Position numbers and translations under genes: made by a program | Notes under the pieces: generated by a model | Database searches by the model: none | What the model saw: only the letters and a program-made list of their open reading frames with translations | Told to the model about the DNA's origin: nothing | In this document: positions 1 through 12,700 of the stretch, one piece after another | Layout: every line of letters begins with the position of its first letter | Position numbering within the stretch: the first letter of the stretch is position 1 | Assembly: GCA_001949185.1 (NCBI GenBank) | Contig: BDGG01000005.1 | Coordinates: forward strand, 2,283,249 to 2,347,248 | DNA: 64,000 nt | Source: Ramazzottius varieornatus | Taxonomy: Eukaryota > Tardigrada > Eutardigrada > Parachela > Ramazzottiidae | Direction of reading: 5' to 3'

Positions 1-846
1 AGATTGATGCTATGCTGACGAAAGCTAGTTGTTTCGGTAAAGCCTTGCATGCTCTGACGAGCCACCTCAACTTCCGGTCGAAGCACATAGGCTGTGAAGT
101 AGCGTACCTGAAGGCCTTGTCGGAGAGGCTGGCCACTGCTTCGCTTCCTGATCAACAACGGCCGAAATTCCAACGCGACCACAAGACGACATTAGCGTTT
201 CTGTGTGGCGTTTGTGTGGACTATGCGATCATAAAAGAAGAAGCCACCTTCGGGTATTCTGATGAGAATGTCACGGTTGATATCGATTTGAGTCTCGAAG
301 GGAACATCGTCAATCTACAGCCTATGCAGGGTAATATGTTATAGCATATTATGTCATGTCCTATTGATACATAGTACCATGGTGTGTTATGTCATGCTAT
401 GTGTTGCAGGTGTCATCTACTTGGATGTGAACGGAGTCTTCCACATTGAGAACCGCGGAAGTTCGACAGTGTCCATCGATGGTCAGCTGGTCGAAGAAGG
501 TTCCGACATGGAGCTTCACGAAAATGCCGCTGTAGATATCGGGACCTTAGCATTTCAGTTCTACCGGAACAACGCAGCTGTGAAGAAGCATGTCGAGAAG
601 GTGGTGGCTGACTTTGCCGCCAGAGGGCACACAAATACGGCCCTCGAAGATGTTATAGGTTCTCCAGAGAGATACGACCACTTTGCTGGAAACGGCGAGG
701 GTCGGTTGACAAGAAGCCCAAGTTCCGGTGGTTCGTCTGACGACTCCAGACCGCGTTTCCGCATTGACGAAGACAGGGTTATGAATGGTCATGATGACCT
801 TTCGCACAAGAACACTGAGGACCGTCACGAATCTGACTCAGAGTAA
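1..846 (+). CDS. MCRS1: Microspherule protein 1 (MCRS1) homologue, C-terminal part with FHA domain
   Basis: MCRS1 is a nuclear scaffold of INO80/NSL chromatin complexes and of spindle microtubule ends; it ends in a forkhead-associated (FHA) phosphopeptide-binding domain. The gene is open at the left edge, so the N-terminus is missing. Exons are 1-330 and 410-846; the intron at 331-409 splits a Gly codon and rejoins QPMQ-GVIYLD. The diagnostic stretch DIDLSLEG is the family's hallmark, followed by FHA strands GVIYLDVNGVFHIENRG, STVSIDG and the LHENAAVDIG region. After the FHA domain the protein runs on for about 80 residues (EKVVADFAARG, then an acidic, Ser-rich tail ending SDSE). Family assignment is firm; the upstream part lies outside the window. 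Confidence 0.92.
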
Positions 847-1618
847 GCTTGGATATTCCTGCAATGTTATATATGGTCTCGAAGGGAACGATTCGAACTC
901 TTTCTTGATACTGTATTTTAACGTCATGTTGGTGTTTTGACGGTCATTATTTCAGGATTTACGGAAATGTATGTTAAATAAAAAAGGAACGAGAGAATGG
1001 GTCCGTTTGGGTTGTTTGCCTTGTTACAATAGTAACATGTTATGGTGGGTTCGGACCGGTCTCTCGCTGCGTTGCCGCGAAAGATCAAGAGATCCGCCCG
1101 GGCTCGAGAGAAATTCTCAAGAGACTGCCTCTTGAGTGAACTCGCAGGCATTGCTCCAGTAACCTAAAGCGTACTCTAGTGTTCAGCCTCTAATCAAGGT
1201 AGGGGTTCCCGACCTGGTTTATGAAATTCAGGGAATACGGATGACAGTTGTTTCCGGTAGGTGTTTCCAGCCGGCTTCAGCCAGTAACAATTACGGTAGC
1301 TAGGCCGATTGCTACGTAAGGTAACCGCTGGAAGTCGTAGGTAAGTCACCTGTTGTAATCTATATGTCACGAGATTACCTCTCGTGGATAATGTTAGGGT
1401 CTGAAGTACGGCAAAGATCATGCGTTCTTGTACTACTGAGAATGTCAGCAGGTCTCTGGTCCGTCCCCTTGGGGACTCATGATATCAGTGTCGATCTGTA
1501 CGTGAAGATGAAGTAGTCATGGGATAACTTTACAACGAGCCCAACATGGGGAACTAGGAAACTTCGAGCACCAAGACGAAATTTAGAGGCATCGATAAAA
1601 CAGTCGAAATGACCACTT
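847..1618. other. Convergent intergenic region between MCRS1 and the GPCR
   Basis: No coding potential supported. A candidate poly(A) signal AATAAA lies at about 977-982, 130 bp past the MCRS1 stop. The GPCR gene on the other strand ends at 1619, so both 3' ends face each other here. Confidence 0.6.
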
Positions 1619-4600
1619 CTACTGTTCAGGAATGCGTTTTACACGGTTTGCGGCTTTGTAGTGGGTTCTGATACTGCGGGTAATTTTCTTTTTCTTCTTC
1701 TGCATGAAACATTGGCAACACAGAATACTGACGAAGGCGCTGCGGAACTCTTGAGAGAACCCGGCGTAGATTAGGGGATTGAGCATCGAGTTGAAGTATC
1801 CCAGCCAGAGGAAGAAGGCGTATATCCGTTTGTCAATTTCCTACGAAACGTGACCAATCGTTTGTCGATCATTCAATTAAAATTCTCCAATAAACTCAGT
1901 TTGGTGAGTTGACTTTTTCCCGACGAACCTTCAACGCCGGAACAAAGGGTTCAAGAGTATAGATGACGAAGAACCCCATCCAACAGGCCACGAAGGAGCA
2001 GAGAATAATCAGAAGAACTCTGAAAACCTTTCTTTCCCGTTCTTTGAAACTCGACCTGTCTTTGGGCGTAAGCCTCCGCCGGAAGTGTCCGGTATGCCGC
2101 ATACTCGCAAACTTTCGAAGTGCTCCTGCTGCGTCCGACGCAAACCCAATCGAGTCATTCCTTCCCGACGCGGACGTTGATGAGAGTTCCTCCAATCGTA
2201 TTTCGATCAGGGCAGTTGACGATGTAAGGTTTGTTTCTGTGATGGAACTAGCTCGGACCACGACCGAATGCCGAATGGGAAAGGTTTCGTGTATGAAGCC
2301 ATTGTTCGCAGGATGATGATGATGATGATCGGGGTCCTTCGCGGTGGAAGGTGATGAGGTTTCACCTGGAGCCAAGCTTCCGTTCCTCATTTTCGATTTT
2401 CTGAGTATGCGATCCTTGTTGTTGGCCACGGAGAATATCCGTACGTAGCAGAAGAGGATAATGGCGAGGGGGATCCAGAAGGAGCCACAGGCGGAGTAGA
2501 TTCGGTAACCTTCGTCGATGGCGTAGCTGCACTGCCCGTTGGTCATGGCTCCTTCGAAGATCCCGTGGACGAATAGAGGGGGAATGCAAATTCCGAGAGA
2601 GACAATCCATGCTACGGCAATCAGGTACAGAGCTAGTCGTTTAGTCCGTCTGACACCGTACCAGAGGGGAAAGTTGATGGCCATGAATCGCTCCAGGGAG
2701 ATGATCAGAAGATTCCATATGCTGTAAATTCACCAAACAGGTATTAGGCATGTTCATTTTCTAGAGTCGAATTCGACTCGCAAAAGACTTTTCGATCATA
2801 AATTGACAGAAACTCAGTTTCGCTAGAAGAAAATTCATACAGATAAGACTGGAAAAGTAATATCTGTGAGCTTGGCGAACAAACACCATAAGATTGTTCG
2901 TTCAACCGGCGCATGTTTTCGGTGCCTTTGGCTGGAAGCGTGCGCCACTTGACGTGAACGATCTGGCCGACGTTATTTGCCGGGCTCCCATTCGTCTTTT
3001 CGATTCTTTGATTGTCTGGTGTATTTTTCGTCCGATTCAGATTATTTTGGCGTGCCAAAGTAAGACGTAATTTCATTTTCTGGTAATGTCACAACGACCT
3101 CATTTGCAGCCGTAGTAGATCCATATTTCACGGGTGTATCGACCTGATGGCTTTTATGATCATTCATAAATCAACACTTACATACCTGCTTGTGCAGAGA
3201 AATACATCAGCCGATATAAATATCCAGCAGACTAATGGCCCAAACCACCACTCTCCCGTCACTTCAACAAAGGCGGAAATGGGCATCACTGTAAAAAGCA
3301 ACGCATAATTTAGTCAGGTTACGAAAAGTGTCGAAGTGTGTAATGAAAATAAATATTATATGCATTCTCCCATTGTCAATTATAACTTCGATGGAATTTC
3401 ATTAGTCAGAATCCTGGGTTCCCACCTTCCCACCACTCTACACTGTTGGACGTTAATTTTTCCGTAAACAGGTTGGTTGGTTATTCTCAGTTACGCAGTA
3501 AGTGTCGTCGGTACGTGAAAAGGCGGAAGTGCCGTAAAGGGCGTGGCTGCTGCTGAATTATTTTGCAACATTCATAGTAGGTGTCAAGAGAGGTGTAATG
3601 ACCCACAGAAGAACACTTCGACCGAGAAGTCTCACTGTTGATTACCGACACTATGATTCGTGAGAATTGTTGGAAGCATGGCAGCATGTTTGATTGCCAA
3701 GGAGGGAGTGGGGTAGACTCTGAAGAGAGAAATGGGTTGTCGGCCGAGTAGGACCTTCGAAATGATTAGTTTTCCGGGTCTGTGAACCCCATCACCGATC
3801 AGCTCAAATGTGGTCTGCAGCTGACAGGAATCAGTGGGCATGAAGCTCCTGGATAGACGCTTCAAGTGTCACACAGGAGTCATTAATTACACTGGCGATT
3901 CTTGTAGAAATTTTCAGTTTCTTTCTGATGCCCTGTTATGGAAATATGGCCGCAGTATGGCCAGCTTCCGTGTTCCTCGTTCCTTCCTGTTTAACACTCT
4001 GCGTACGACCGTCCTCTTTGTGTATACAATCACTCAGTTTTATTCACCTCCCAGTTTTAGCTTTTGGTCTTTCGGGTCTGGGTCTTTTTGTTTGCATGTA
4101 CCTCGGTCTTCTCACCAAAGCAACACTAATGACCAGCGATCAGCAAAACCCCAGCACGCTGGAATTTCGGGTGGTTTTGGTGAAATTTGGTGTTTCGTCT
4201 CTTCGCGCGAGACACGTGCACGATATTCGCTTAGAAAAAACTGAGCACTGGGGACAGTCTTATTTATCGAAGCCGAGCCTGGGATAAATTTTGTAGTCAT
4301 CAGTGCGGTCAGAAGAAAATCAAGACGGCCAGTTCTCCCTTTTGAGATTTGGCGTTCATGGCCTGCCAATTATCCGAATTTTGAAATTTCGAGAATTGCC
4401 TGTTGGTTGGACCAGCCTCCGCAACACGGTACCAGCCAATAAAATTCCTGTATATACAAAGAGGACGGTAGTATTCTGCAAACATCAAAACGATCGCGCT
4501 GAAAGTGTTAACCTTGCGTGTCTGATCTTCTACTCACTCCCTCCTTCTTAAATGTGTCGGATGATCGCTAATCACGCTAGTTTCCGGGAAAAATCATCGG

Positions 4601-5878
4601 GTTAATTTGGCATGCGCTTCGTACGTGAAAGTTTCGGTACGGCATGGCGACTTTGCCAGAAATAGCACTCGGAAGTCTGACGAAATGCTGGCGGAACGTT
4701 TAGAAGGAAGTTTAGAGTGCCTTGATGTCGACAGGGAAGCGTTGAGTGTGATGGCATAACTAAGCGGACAAACGTTTGACGTGATGACTCTATTAATTTG
4801 GCTTACCGAAGACTGCGACCAGGAGGTCAGCAACAGCAAGTGACACGATGAAGCAATTGGTAACTGTGCGCAACTTCCGCATCAAGGCTACCGAGAGTAT
4901 CACCAGGACCTATGGAAAGAGAGAAAGTAGGCAGCAGGCACGAACGAGGAGGAACTTGGGGCGTTATTGCATTACACAAGCGTCCCACTTGTGATTCGAC
5001 AGGATGTACGTGAATTCGTTGTTCTGAAGGCATCTGACCATGTAACTGATCAGGCCACATGCAGGCGGATGGGTCAATTTCCACCTCAGCGAACTTCAGA
5101 ATACACAGGCCAAACAAACTCGACAATACAAGGCCGTTCATCCAAGTGGCGCACGCTTTCGGCTAATAACGCCAGGAACAATCCTGTCGAGTTTGTTCGC
5201 CGAGCTCCAATTTATGCGAGCTGTCTTGAAAACTGTTTGGCAGGTCGACTGAAGTGGAGACAGTTTTGGTGTGGGGTAAGACCACAACGACGCATACGGT
5301 TTGTTAATTTCCAGAAAATTTTGAATTTCTGGGCGGACAGGTTTTGTGGGTCGTTTGCTAAACGGACCTTTTGGTATAATGGCCGCGAGCAGACGATAAA
5401 CAGGGATGACGATACACAATGCGCGCAAACGTCTCCTGCCCGACCTCTTGATTGATGTTTGTGGCTACCATACTACAGCTAGACTGGTGTCCGCATGAAT
5501 CAGCTTGAATCAATGAATCAATCGAAATTTGGGGTCGAGCAATACTCAGAGACGTTGGCGCGTATTGTAATCTGTCCCTTATGGCCCGCAAGTATCAGGT
5601 TTCGATCGGCCATTATCCCGAGCTCGTCGGTCGCACTGTGTCTGATATTGACACGGAATCACATTATCATGCCATGGATATGAGCTTCTTACGTTGCCAA
5701 CAACGCCGCATATGGTCATTAGTCCCAGCAGCGTGGACAAGAGCGTGATGCTGAGTGCATTCTGCATGAGCGGATCGTGGTACCCGGATGAAGCCGTGCT
5801 GATGCAGTTGTTGCTTGGGTTGGAGTTCCCTCCAACACAACCAAGACTGTCGTTCACCGCCGTCTTATCATCTTCCAT
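1619..5878 (-). CDS. Biogenic-amine-type rhodopsin-family GPCR
   Basis: Class A seven-helix receptor of the aminergic group (octopamine/tyramine, dopamine or 5-HT type). Exons in coding order: 5693-5878, 4807-4909, 3186-3288, 1929-2721, 1619-1840; all phases agree, giving about 468 residues. The ATG at 5878 is the first Met after an in-frame stop. TM1 ends GVVGNVLVIL; TM2 holds NCFIVSLAVADLLVAVFVMP; TM3 has the amine-binding Asp in SADVFLCTSS; TM7 has WLGYFNSMLNPLIY; the tail has CCQC, a likely palmitoylation site. Intracellular loop 3 is long (over 100 residues) with a five-His run. Two hallmark motifs deviate: ERF replaces DRY after TM3, and CWMG replaces CWxP in TM6. Introns of 0.5-1.5 kb are long for this region and hold two palindromic repeats. 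Subtype cannot be decided by eye. Confidence 0.9.
2868..2989. repeat. Palindromic MITE copy, GPCR intron
   Basis: Left arm resembles GAGCTTGGCGAACAAAC, right arm ends TTTGCCGGGCTCC, with core TGCGCCACTTG on the right. The right outer arm looks mixed: it contains the GATCTGG block of the other arm type. Confidence 0.75.
5107..5208. repeat. Palindromic MITE copy (A arms), GPCR intron
   Basis: Arms CAAACAAACTCGAC and GTCGAGTTTGTTCGCCGAG are inverted; the left core AAGTGGCGCAC is intact, the right core is deleted. Confidence 0.8.
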
Positions 5879-7167
5879 CTTTCGCGAATCCCTTGACGCT
5901 GACTTTGGGATGACTCTCAAGTTTTCTTAGCGCAGGCCGCAATGAATCGCGCAGTGATCCATATTCATTCCCCGGCGATGCTGTAATAGCCCCTAGTTTG
6001 CGACAGATAGTAATCTCAAATGCGGCCCACAATGATGAATCTTCGTGGAGGCAAACAGAAACCAGCAAAAAGGCGCTAGTCTTAAAGTAAATTACGATGG
6101 GTTAAAGGGGCATTTGCGTTGATAAGGATGGATGAAGCAAGATATTTGGGCCGGATATTGCAAATAATTGCCAGCCAGGGATATATCACACTATCAGCAG
6201 ACACACTCGCGGCCACCACTTAACTTCCTTCTTCCCAACCGACAGCTGCCACAGATGAAGAACAAGTGCCGCCACTGTTTTCCAAGTATTATTGCTTGCC
6301 TTTCTCCCAGTTTATTCGCGAGGGTTTTTTCACGTCTGGGTGCACCAACGGGTAGTAAAGCAAAAACATGGACTACCGTTGGTGATTTTGTGGATCGTAA
6401 GTAATATGAAGACCTAGTCTGTCACCACCTAGTAAGTAATCTCAGAGCCAGATCCAGCCGAGGGAATTCAACCCGTCTGAATTATAAATGGCAAAACCCA
6501 ACCCGCAGGATATTTCCGCCATCGTCACAAGACATAACGGGAACATCTGATTTCACCGATCACGGATCCGAGATTTCAATCGTCACTTCCGCGTGATCCG
6601 AACTTTAAAATACTTTTCGAAATATGGCCGCCACAGAAATATGACTTGTAAGGTCAAAAGTATCCCAGGCACCGCTTCGATGTGCGTGATCCTCGTTCTT
6701 CAAATGAAGACCATTGCAAACACAATAGAAAGAATCCAGAATATAGTGTGCTTTATGGACTAGTCAAAACTTTGATAATGGAAGACGCCGTCAGAAGTGC
6801 GGGGAAGCGCAACAAAATGTGCCGAGACACGCACATGGGCCGTCGGCTTTCTTCGGTCTTCCCCTACCGAATATGACTGGCGAGTCTAATTCTTTCCGGT
6901 GAGCGGAAGCGACAGGGAGAAAGGGATCAGGAAGGCGGGGATCGCTGACTCTGGCTCTAAGGGCGGGACATGAAATCCCACTGTGATGTTCGTAGTTTAC
7001 GCTGGGCTCTAGAAATTTATACAGTCACGTGATATTCCCATTGGACTCCGCCGTTGTATCAAACACCCTCGCTACCAACCACGACGAGCTTCTTTGAACC
7101 ACGAAAGCTATCTGACAATTTCCCGCATTTTCTGTCGACCTATGAAGGTCCTGTGGCTGCCTTTCCT

Positions 7168-7321
7168 TTCAAGTGGCACAGACTTTCAGCCACCAGAACT
7201 GTAGACTGGCGCCACCTGGACAAACTTGGCGGTTTCCAGGTGGCGCAGCCTCCGACCCTTGACATCGACGAAGCGCGCCACTTGCGAAAACGATCTCGTC
7301 GAGTTTGTTTGACGAGCTCTC
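7168..7321. repeat. Palindromic MITE copy, dimer-like, A right arm
   Basis: Three to four degenerate core half-sites (AAGTGGCACA, GGCGCCACC, AGGTGGCGCAG, GCGCCACTTG) then a clear A-type right arm GTCGAGTTTGTTTGACGAGC. Looks like two units fused. Confidence 0.7.
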
Positions 7322-8293
7322 TGGTTTAGAATGTCGCATACTTCGTCCAGGAGTTTTGGAGAACTTAGAATATTGCGGCGCTACCGTGTATTACATTGAG
7401 CTATTTATGACATGCTGCTGTTTCCCTCATTAGGCGCACACGGAAGTTCAGCCGGACCTACAAGACCTCGCCAAGTTTATTGATGACCAAGAGCTTGTCA
7501 GCAGGCTCATGTCGAGTTAGAAGCATCTGCGTGGCTATCATGTTGTATCACTAACGTCCCATTGCTCGTCAACATTTGATACTGGAGAATCGTACACAAA
7601 GGCGGTGAGCATCTCTTTGTGTTGAGACATGGTCGTGATTCCTGATCCGCTGGTGATGCGAAACGGTGAAGAGCCAGCGCGTGCGACTTGTCATTAGGCT
7701 GATAATCGGGCCACTCTTTTTTTCTCTTCTTCGTTATTAATTTGATTATAGCTGGTTGCACCATCCATTGTTTGTCCAGAAGCCATTAGCCAAAAGTAAT
7801 GTTTTCGGACTGATAGTGGACTTTACGAGATGCGCTACAGCCCTGCCTTCTCCAATATTTCCCGCTATCAGCTCGACAGACAACAGCACAGACATCGATC
7901 CTTTCCGCACATAGGACAGCTTGACACATGGAATGCCGTAGTTCACACAATTACAGTACTTTCAGCATATCCAAACAACAGTTCGCATGCACACATCAGT
8001 ACGAACAATAGTGTCTTCACGCGCCGACGTCTTTACAACGAGTATACTATGAGTATCAGTTTCTCGCTGAGAGGCGAATATGATGTTTTAATGGTAAGCT
8101 GATGAAGGTCTTGCTTATGAAAAACCTCTGTGTTTTGAATCGCAGTATCAAATCACGTAGCTCAGTGACTGCCGTTGAGAACCACAGATCAAATTTTGGC
8201 GGCCCGTGAGTTGTTGTTTCTCCTGTTAACGTTATGCTCGTCTTTCCTGGTATTAAAATCCGAATCCTTTACGGCTGTAGGAAATCGGAATGT

Positions 8294-8411
8294 CGGGGAG
8301 GTATTCAGACCCAGATCGCTCTCTCAGATGGCGCAATTTTCATTGTTATTACCCGGTGGCGTGCGCCACTCGGGAGAACGACCCGCTCATTTCATTCGCC
8401 TGCGTCCCAGT
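8294..8411. repeat. Palindromic MITE copy, degenerate B arms
   Basis: Left arm has TTCAGACCCAGATCG, right arm GCGCCACTCGGGAGAACGA then TTTCATTCGCC, matching the B-type arms with many changes. Confidence 0.6.
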
Positions 8412-8929
8412 TCGTCTTCATGCTGCTCTTTGCAGCTGCTATACAGTAACGCCCTGTCCAAGAAGCTTTTGAAGACCGGCTTTGGAAACCAAAAGTAGAA
8501 TAATAAGGCAGAATCGATCCCAGCTCTACACGGCAAAAGCTGGGTCGTGTTTTCTAAGTGCAATGACAGTAAGCATGAAATGATTTTCACTGCTTGATGT
8601 TATGTTGAACCCACTCTTCGATGAGGTCGATTCCTCAGTTTGAGAACGATACATTTGATTGTTGCGCTTGAGCGGACAAAGTGAAGTTTTGCATACACGT
8701 ATCAACACATGGATCGCGTGATGCTTTCCAAAGAGCTTCCTTCGCAGTTGCGACCTCCTTGCTTTACTTCTAAAATCTTTGCAATGGTACTCTAAACATA
8801 ATGGCAGAATCAAATATCAATATCGTCACGGAACAATTGCCGAATATTATCAACGTTCATGGCTATGGCCATCACGACTTTCACCAGAGTGCCTCACAGT
8901 CCTGCGTACTCGGCACGCAGCGAAATGGG

Positions 8930-9050
8930 AACTCGGTAAACAGCCTCGACAAGAGCGAATTTCAAAGTGGCGCACGCTACCAACCATCACCATTGCGAAA
9001 AATTGCGTGACCTTCGAAAAAATCTGGTTGGAGCTGTTTGCCGAGCCTCC
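8930..9050. repeat. Palindromic MITE copy (A arms)
   Basis: Left arm ACTCGGTAAACAGCCTCGAC with core AAGTGGCGCACG; right arm ends CTGTTTGCCGAGCCTCC; the right core is lost. Confidence 0.75.
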
Positions 9051-9546
9051 AAATACAGTGTACTTTTCCTTCGCGCGAAAAGCTGAGCCGTCATCGAATA
9101 TCTGTTCATCCTATCAAAAAGAAAAACAAGCAAACGGCTTTGAGGAGTAATTCCTCGAAGTATTATACAGGTGATTACTAGATGCATAATTCAGATTTAA
9201 TCAGGAATTTCTGGTAAATTGATCGTTCTCCAAACGTATCACAGCTCGCGGGCTGTCGGGATTGCGGACAGCGTATTACTATTGATACGCCGCCATTGCA
9301 CTCTGTTACGAAACGTAATAACCCATCAGGATCCATTCCATTTCCTGTTTCCCCTGTTCGCTGCTCTGATTACGCCAGACAAAACCTCACCCAGCTATCT
9401 ATCAACAACACAAATTGCAGCAAGGAAGAAGTCGAGGAAGTGACTGGAGCTTATCGTACTTCCGGTTCCTTGCGGTCACTGATTCTTTTATCACTGTCCG
9501 CCAAACTTCGGCAATTATAAACTCCGCAGTCGATTATTAAAATTTG

Positions 9547-9664
9547 AGACGCCAGCAACCGATTTCACCCAGATCGTTTTCACAAGTGGCGCACTCTAGC
9601 TTTGTTATTGGCCGAGAAAGTGCGCCACTTGGGAAACGATCTGGGTGAATTCATTTGCCGACCT
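9547..9664. repeat. Palindromic MITE copy (B arms), near-intact
   Basis: Clear B-type example just downstream of PPIP5K: TTTCACCCAGATCGTTTT then core AAGTGGCGCAC; on the right GTGCGCCACTTGGGAAACG then ATCTGGGTGAATTCATTTGC. Confidence 0.88.
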
Positions 9665-9762
9665 CTCGGAGTATTACGAGTCGTCCAGTAAACACCGGGA
9701 CTGAAACAATGACACGATTAAAACGGAAAAAATCCTAAAGTGCATCGTAGCTGGTCAAAATA

Positions 9763-12700
9763 TCAAGACTTGGTACCGTCATGCATATCAAAGTCAAGTT
9801 GTCTACTAACAGTAGTAGGAGGACTTGAGGCATCCTGCTTCCTTTCCTTATCCTCCTCGTTCCATCTCCTGTCCGGCTTGACCGGCGAGAAGATCAAGGA
9901 ATCGATCTGCGGACTCGACGACGTATCCGGCATTTCCACGTCCATGGGTTGATCATGCTCATCGAGCGCGGAGAACGCGTCGGGCTTGTCCAGCTGACTC
10001 AGACTAGCGTCTGCAGTCAGCGGGCGGAAGACGAAGTTGGGACCGCCAGCTGCACTGGGCGTCGTCTGTGGACTGCTAATCTCCGAGTCGTTCCAGGTGC
10101 TGCCGCTGGAATACTGGTGGACGAACTGGAGGGGGTTAGGTTTGCGGGCATCGACTTCGTTCCCCGTGGCAGAGACGTCGGGTGTCCGAGCGGGAGTGAC
10201 TTGCTTTGAAGCCGGCGCGGTGATGGCCTTGATGAAGTCGTCGAGCTGCTTTAGAGATAGAGCATTGTGGAGGGTTTCCAGGGGAGTCACATTCGGCACC
10301 GACAAGCATTTGACATCTGTGAGCAATAAAGATAGACGTATCAGACGAAACGCAGATGAGTGACGGCTGGGAGATCGGCAAACGAACTCGAGCAGATCGT
10401 TGTTCCAAGTGGCGCGCGCTTCCAGCCAGCAACGCTGAAAATGTGCGCCACTCAAGAAAACAATCTTGCCGAGTTTACCCCAGTGGCACGCTTTTTCGGT
10501 CAAACTGGCTGGAAGAATGTGCCATTTGAGAAAATAATCTCGCCGAGTTGGTTTTCCAAGCTCTCAGATTTCTCATTTCCTGTGATTCGTTATAGTGTAT
10601 TATTGCTTCTGAGTCTCTGATGAACGTGGCTTGCAAAGACAACCGATCTTTTTGAGAATTCTCGGGAGATCTGATATTTTAATTATTTCAAAACATTACT
10701 GTTTTCATTTCGCCTGCACGATTTTTAGAGGTAAGATTTTTACCGGTAGCTTCGGTCGAGTCGTCCATCTTGTCAAGGCTGGATCCGGAGCTGATGCCCT
10801 TGATGACGTTGGTGCTGAAGACGCGGTTCATAACTACACCAGGAGCATTGGGTTTAAATATAGAACGGTCGTAGCGTGTTTTGGGGAAGTTGATGGTTGA
10901 GTTAGAGTCCAAGTTGTCAAGCCAGCCTGTTAATCCCACAAAGCCATGGTCAGTACCGGAAGACACTCTCAGCGACAGGGAACACTTGCGTAGACGGAAG
11001 GAAAACAACAGAAACACATGGACAAGATGCTCATTTCACAGCTTTACCTTCTGCCAGATGGGACATGGAAGTTGCCGGCATCACCGTGCTTTTCCTGTGA
11101 CCGGAGGAAGGTAAAGGCCCCACGATACTCAGCTGGCTGTCGTTCTTCAGCGTCGCCGTACTGATCTTCATGTTGATACCGTCACCCTACAAGAGCCAAC
11201 GAAAAGTTATCCGAAGCCCTATATCGGAAATATGCGACGCCGGCAAGTGACTTCACCCAGATCGTTTTCCCCAATAGCGCAGATATTCATCGTAATTAAG
11301 TAAAAAGCGCGCGCCAATTGGGAACACGATCTGGGTGAACTGATTTGCCGCCGTAGTTCAGAAAAAATGCAATTACTACGGACTGGTTCGGACTGCTTAA
11401 GAAGCAAGACTTACCGAAGCGTTTTTGGAAAGTTTGTCCGGAGCTGGTTTGAGGAGATCACTTTCAATCTTGGCTTTGACTGGGTTGGTTTCCGAGTCTT
11501 TGATCTGCATACCAGGACTAAAGTGAAGTTCGATGTGGAAGCGCTCTTCGGAATCCACCGGTTTGGTCGGATCTTCATACTGCATGATCACAATCTGCGT
11601 GAGGAAGTTGAACTCGGGCACCGCAGAGACGAACGTCATGGCTCGCTTCCACTGCTCGTCATTCTCCTGCAACATGAAAGAATTTCAAGGTACTTGTACA
11701 GAGAACAGCTCGGAGGAATAACTTACAGGCACTAGTCCTCCAAACCGGAATATGTTCATCAGCGAATGAATATGGCTTTCGCTGGTGAAATACAGGCGAG
11801 TTCTGACCAGTCGATCGGGCGAAGCAATATTCTGCGAGAACCTAAAATGAGAGAAGAAAAATGAGGTTTGATAAAGTTGAGTTAACCAGGTTATGATCGT
11901 ATCTCGCGACTAGTTCGAACCTTGGATGGAGGCGGTTGACGTTTTCCGGGTCGTTCTCTTTCTCGCAAGGAGTGTCCAAAACATGCTGCAAGTCAGTTCG
12001 GATCTTCCGCAGAAGAGGCGAAGCAATGCCCTGGGCAATGGTCAGCTTCTCTTTCTGAGTGATACCGTACTCCAACGGCACCACGATGTTCGCGAGGTTC
12101 TGGGCGATCTTGAAGATGTTCTTCACACAAGTCAACTTGTTCATCCAGTGATTACTGCATTATCAAAAGAAATTAGTTGCAGCCTACAGTACTGTAGCAT
12201 ACTGTACTCCCCGATATCTGCACGAATACACGACGCCACCTACAGGACAAGCGTCATCCGCACAATCCCCTTTGTACGCCGTACGTCCCATACGTTCCGT
12301 AGGTGGCGCCAGGGGTAACAGGTTCCGCGAAGATACTGGGGGTGTAACTGTCTGCAAGAAAGGTTCCCTAGAAGCAACTTACTGTTGCCTATCAAATCGA
12401 ATACAGTCGTAAATATCTGGAATCTTGGTGATGTCAAACTGCCCATCACGCAACCGGAAGTCCTTTTCCAACTTGCCCCAGCGTCGATCGATTAGGTCCC
12501 AGCTTTCTCCCGTGTACAGAGCTGGCACTACACAACGAAGAAAATGTCACGTTGAAAAGCCGTGCCGTCATAGAAACCTCTTGAAATAAAATTAGCTGTA
12601 GTCTGGATGACACTTACACTCGGATTCTTGACTTCTGGCTTTTTCCCGGATAATCGTAACTAGTTCTCCAATACTGCGGTGCATTTCTTCACACGCCGCT

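Larger units (their letters stand above)
5879..9762. other. Gene-poor intergenic stretch, 3.9 kb
   Basis: No open frame here shows a recognisable domain or a credible exon chain. It contains four copies of the palindromic repeat (listed separately) and one small unrelated inverted repeat at about 6344-6387 (CACCAACGGGTAGT against ACTACCGTTGGTG). It carries the upstream side of the GPCR gene and the downstream side of PPIP5K. Confidence 0.55.

Noticed and set aside
880-900. GTTCGAATC-like motif after MCRS1 as a tRNA T-arm
   Set aside because: Flanking stems do not pair and no cloverleaf is visible.
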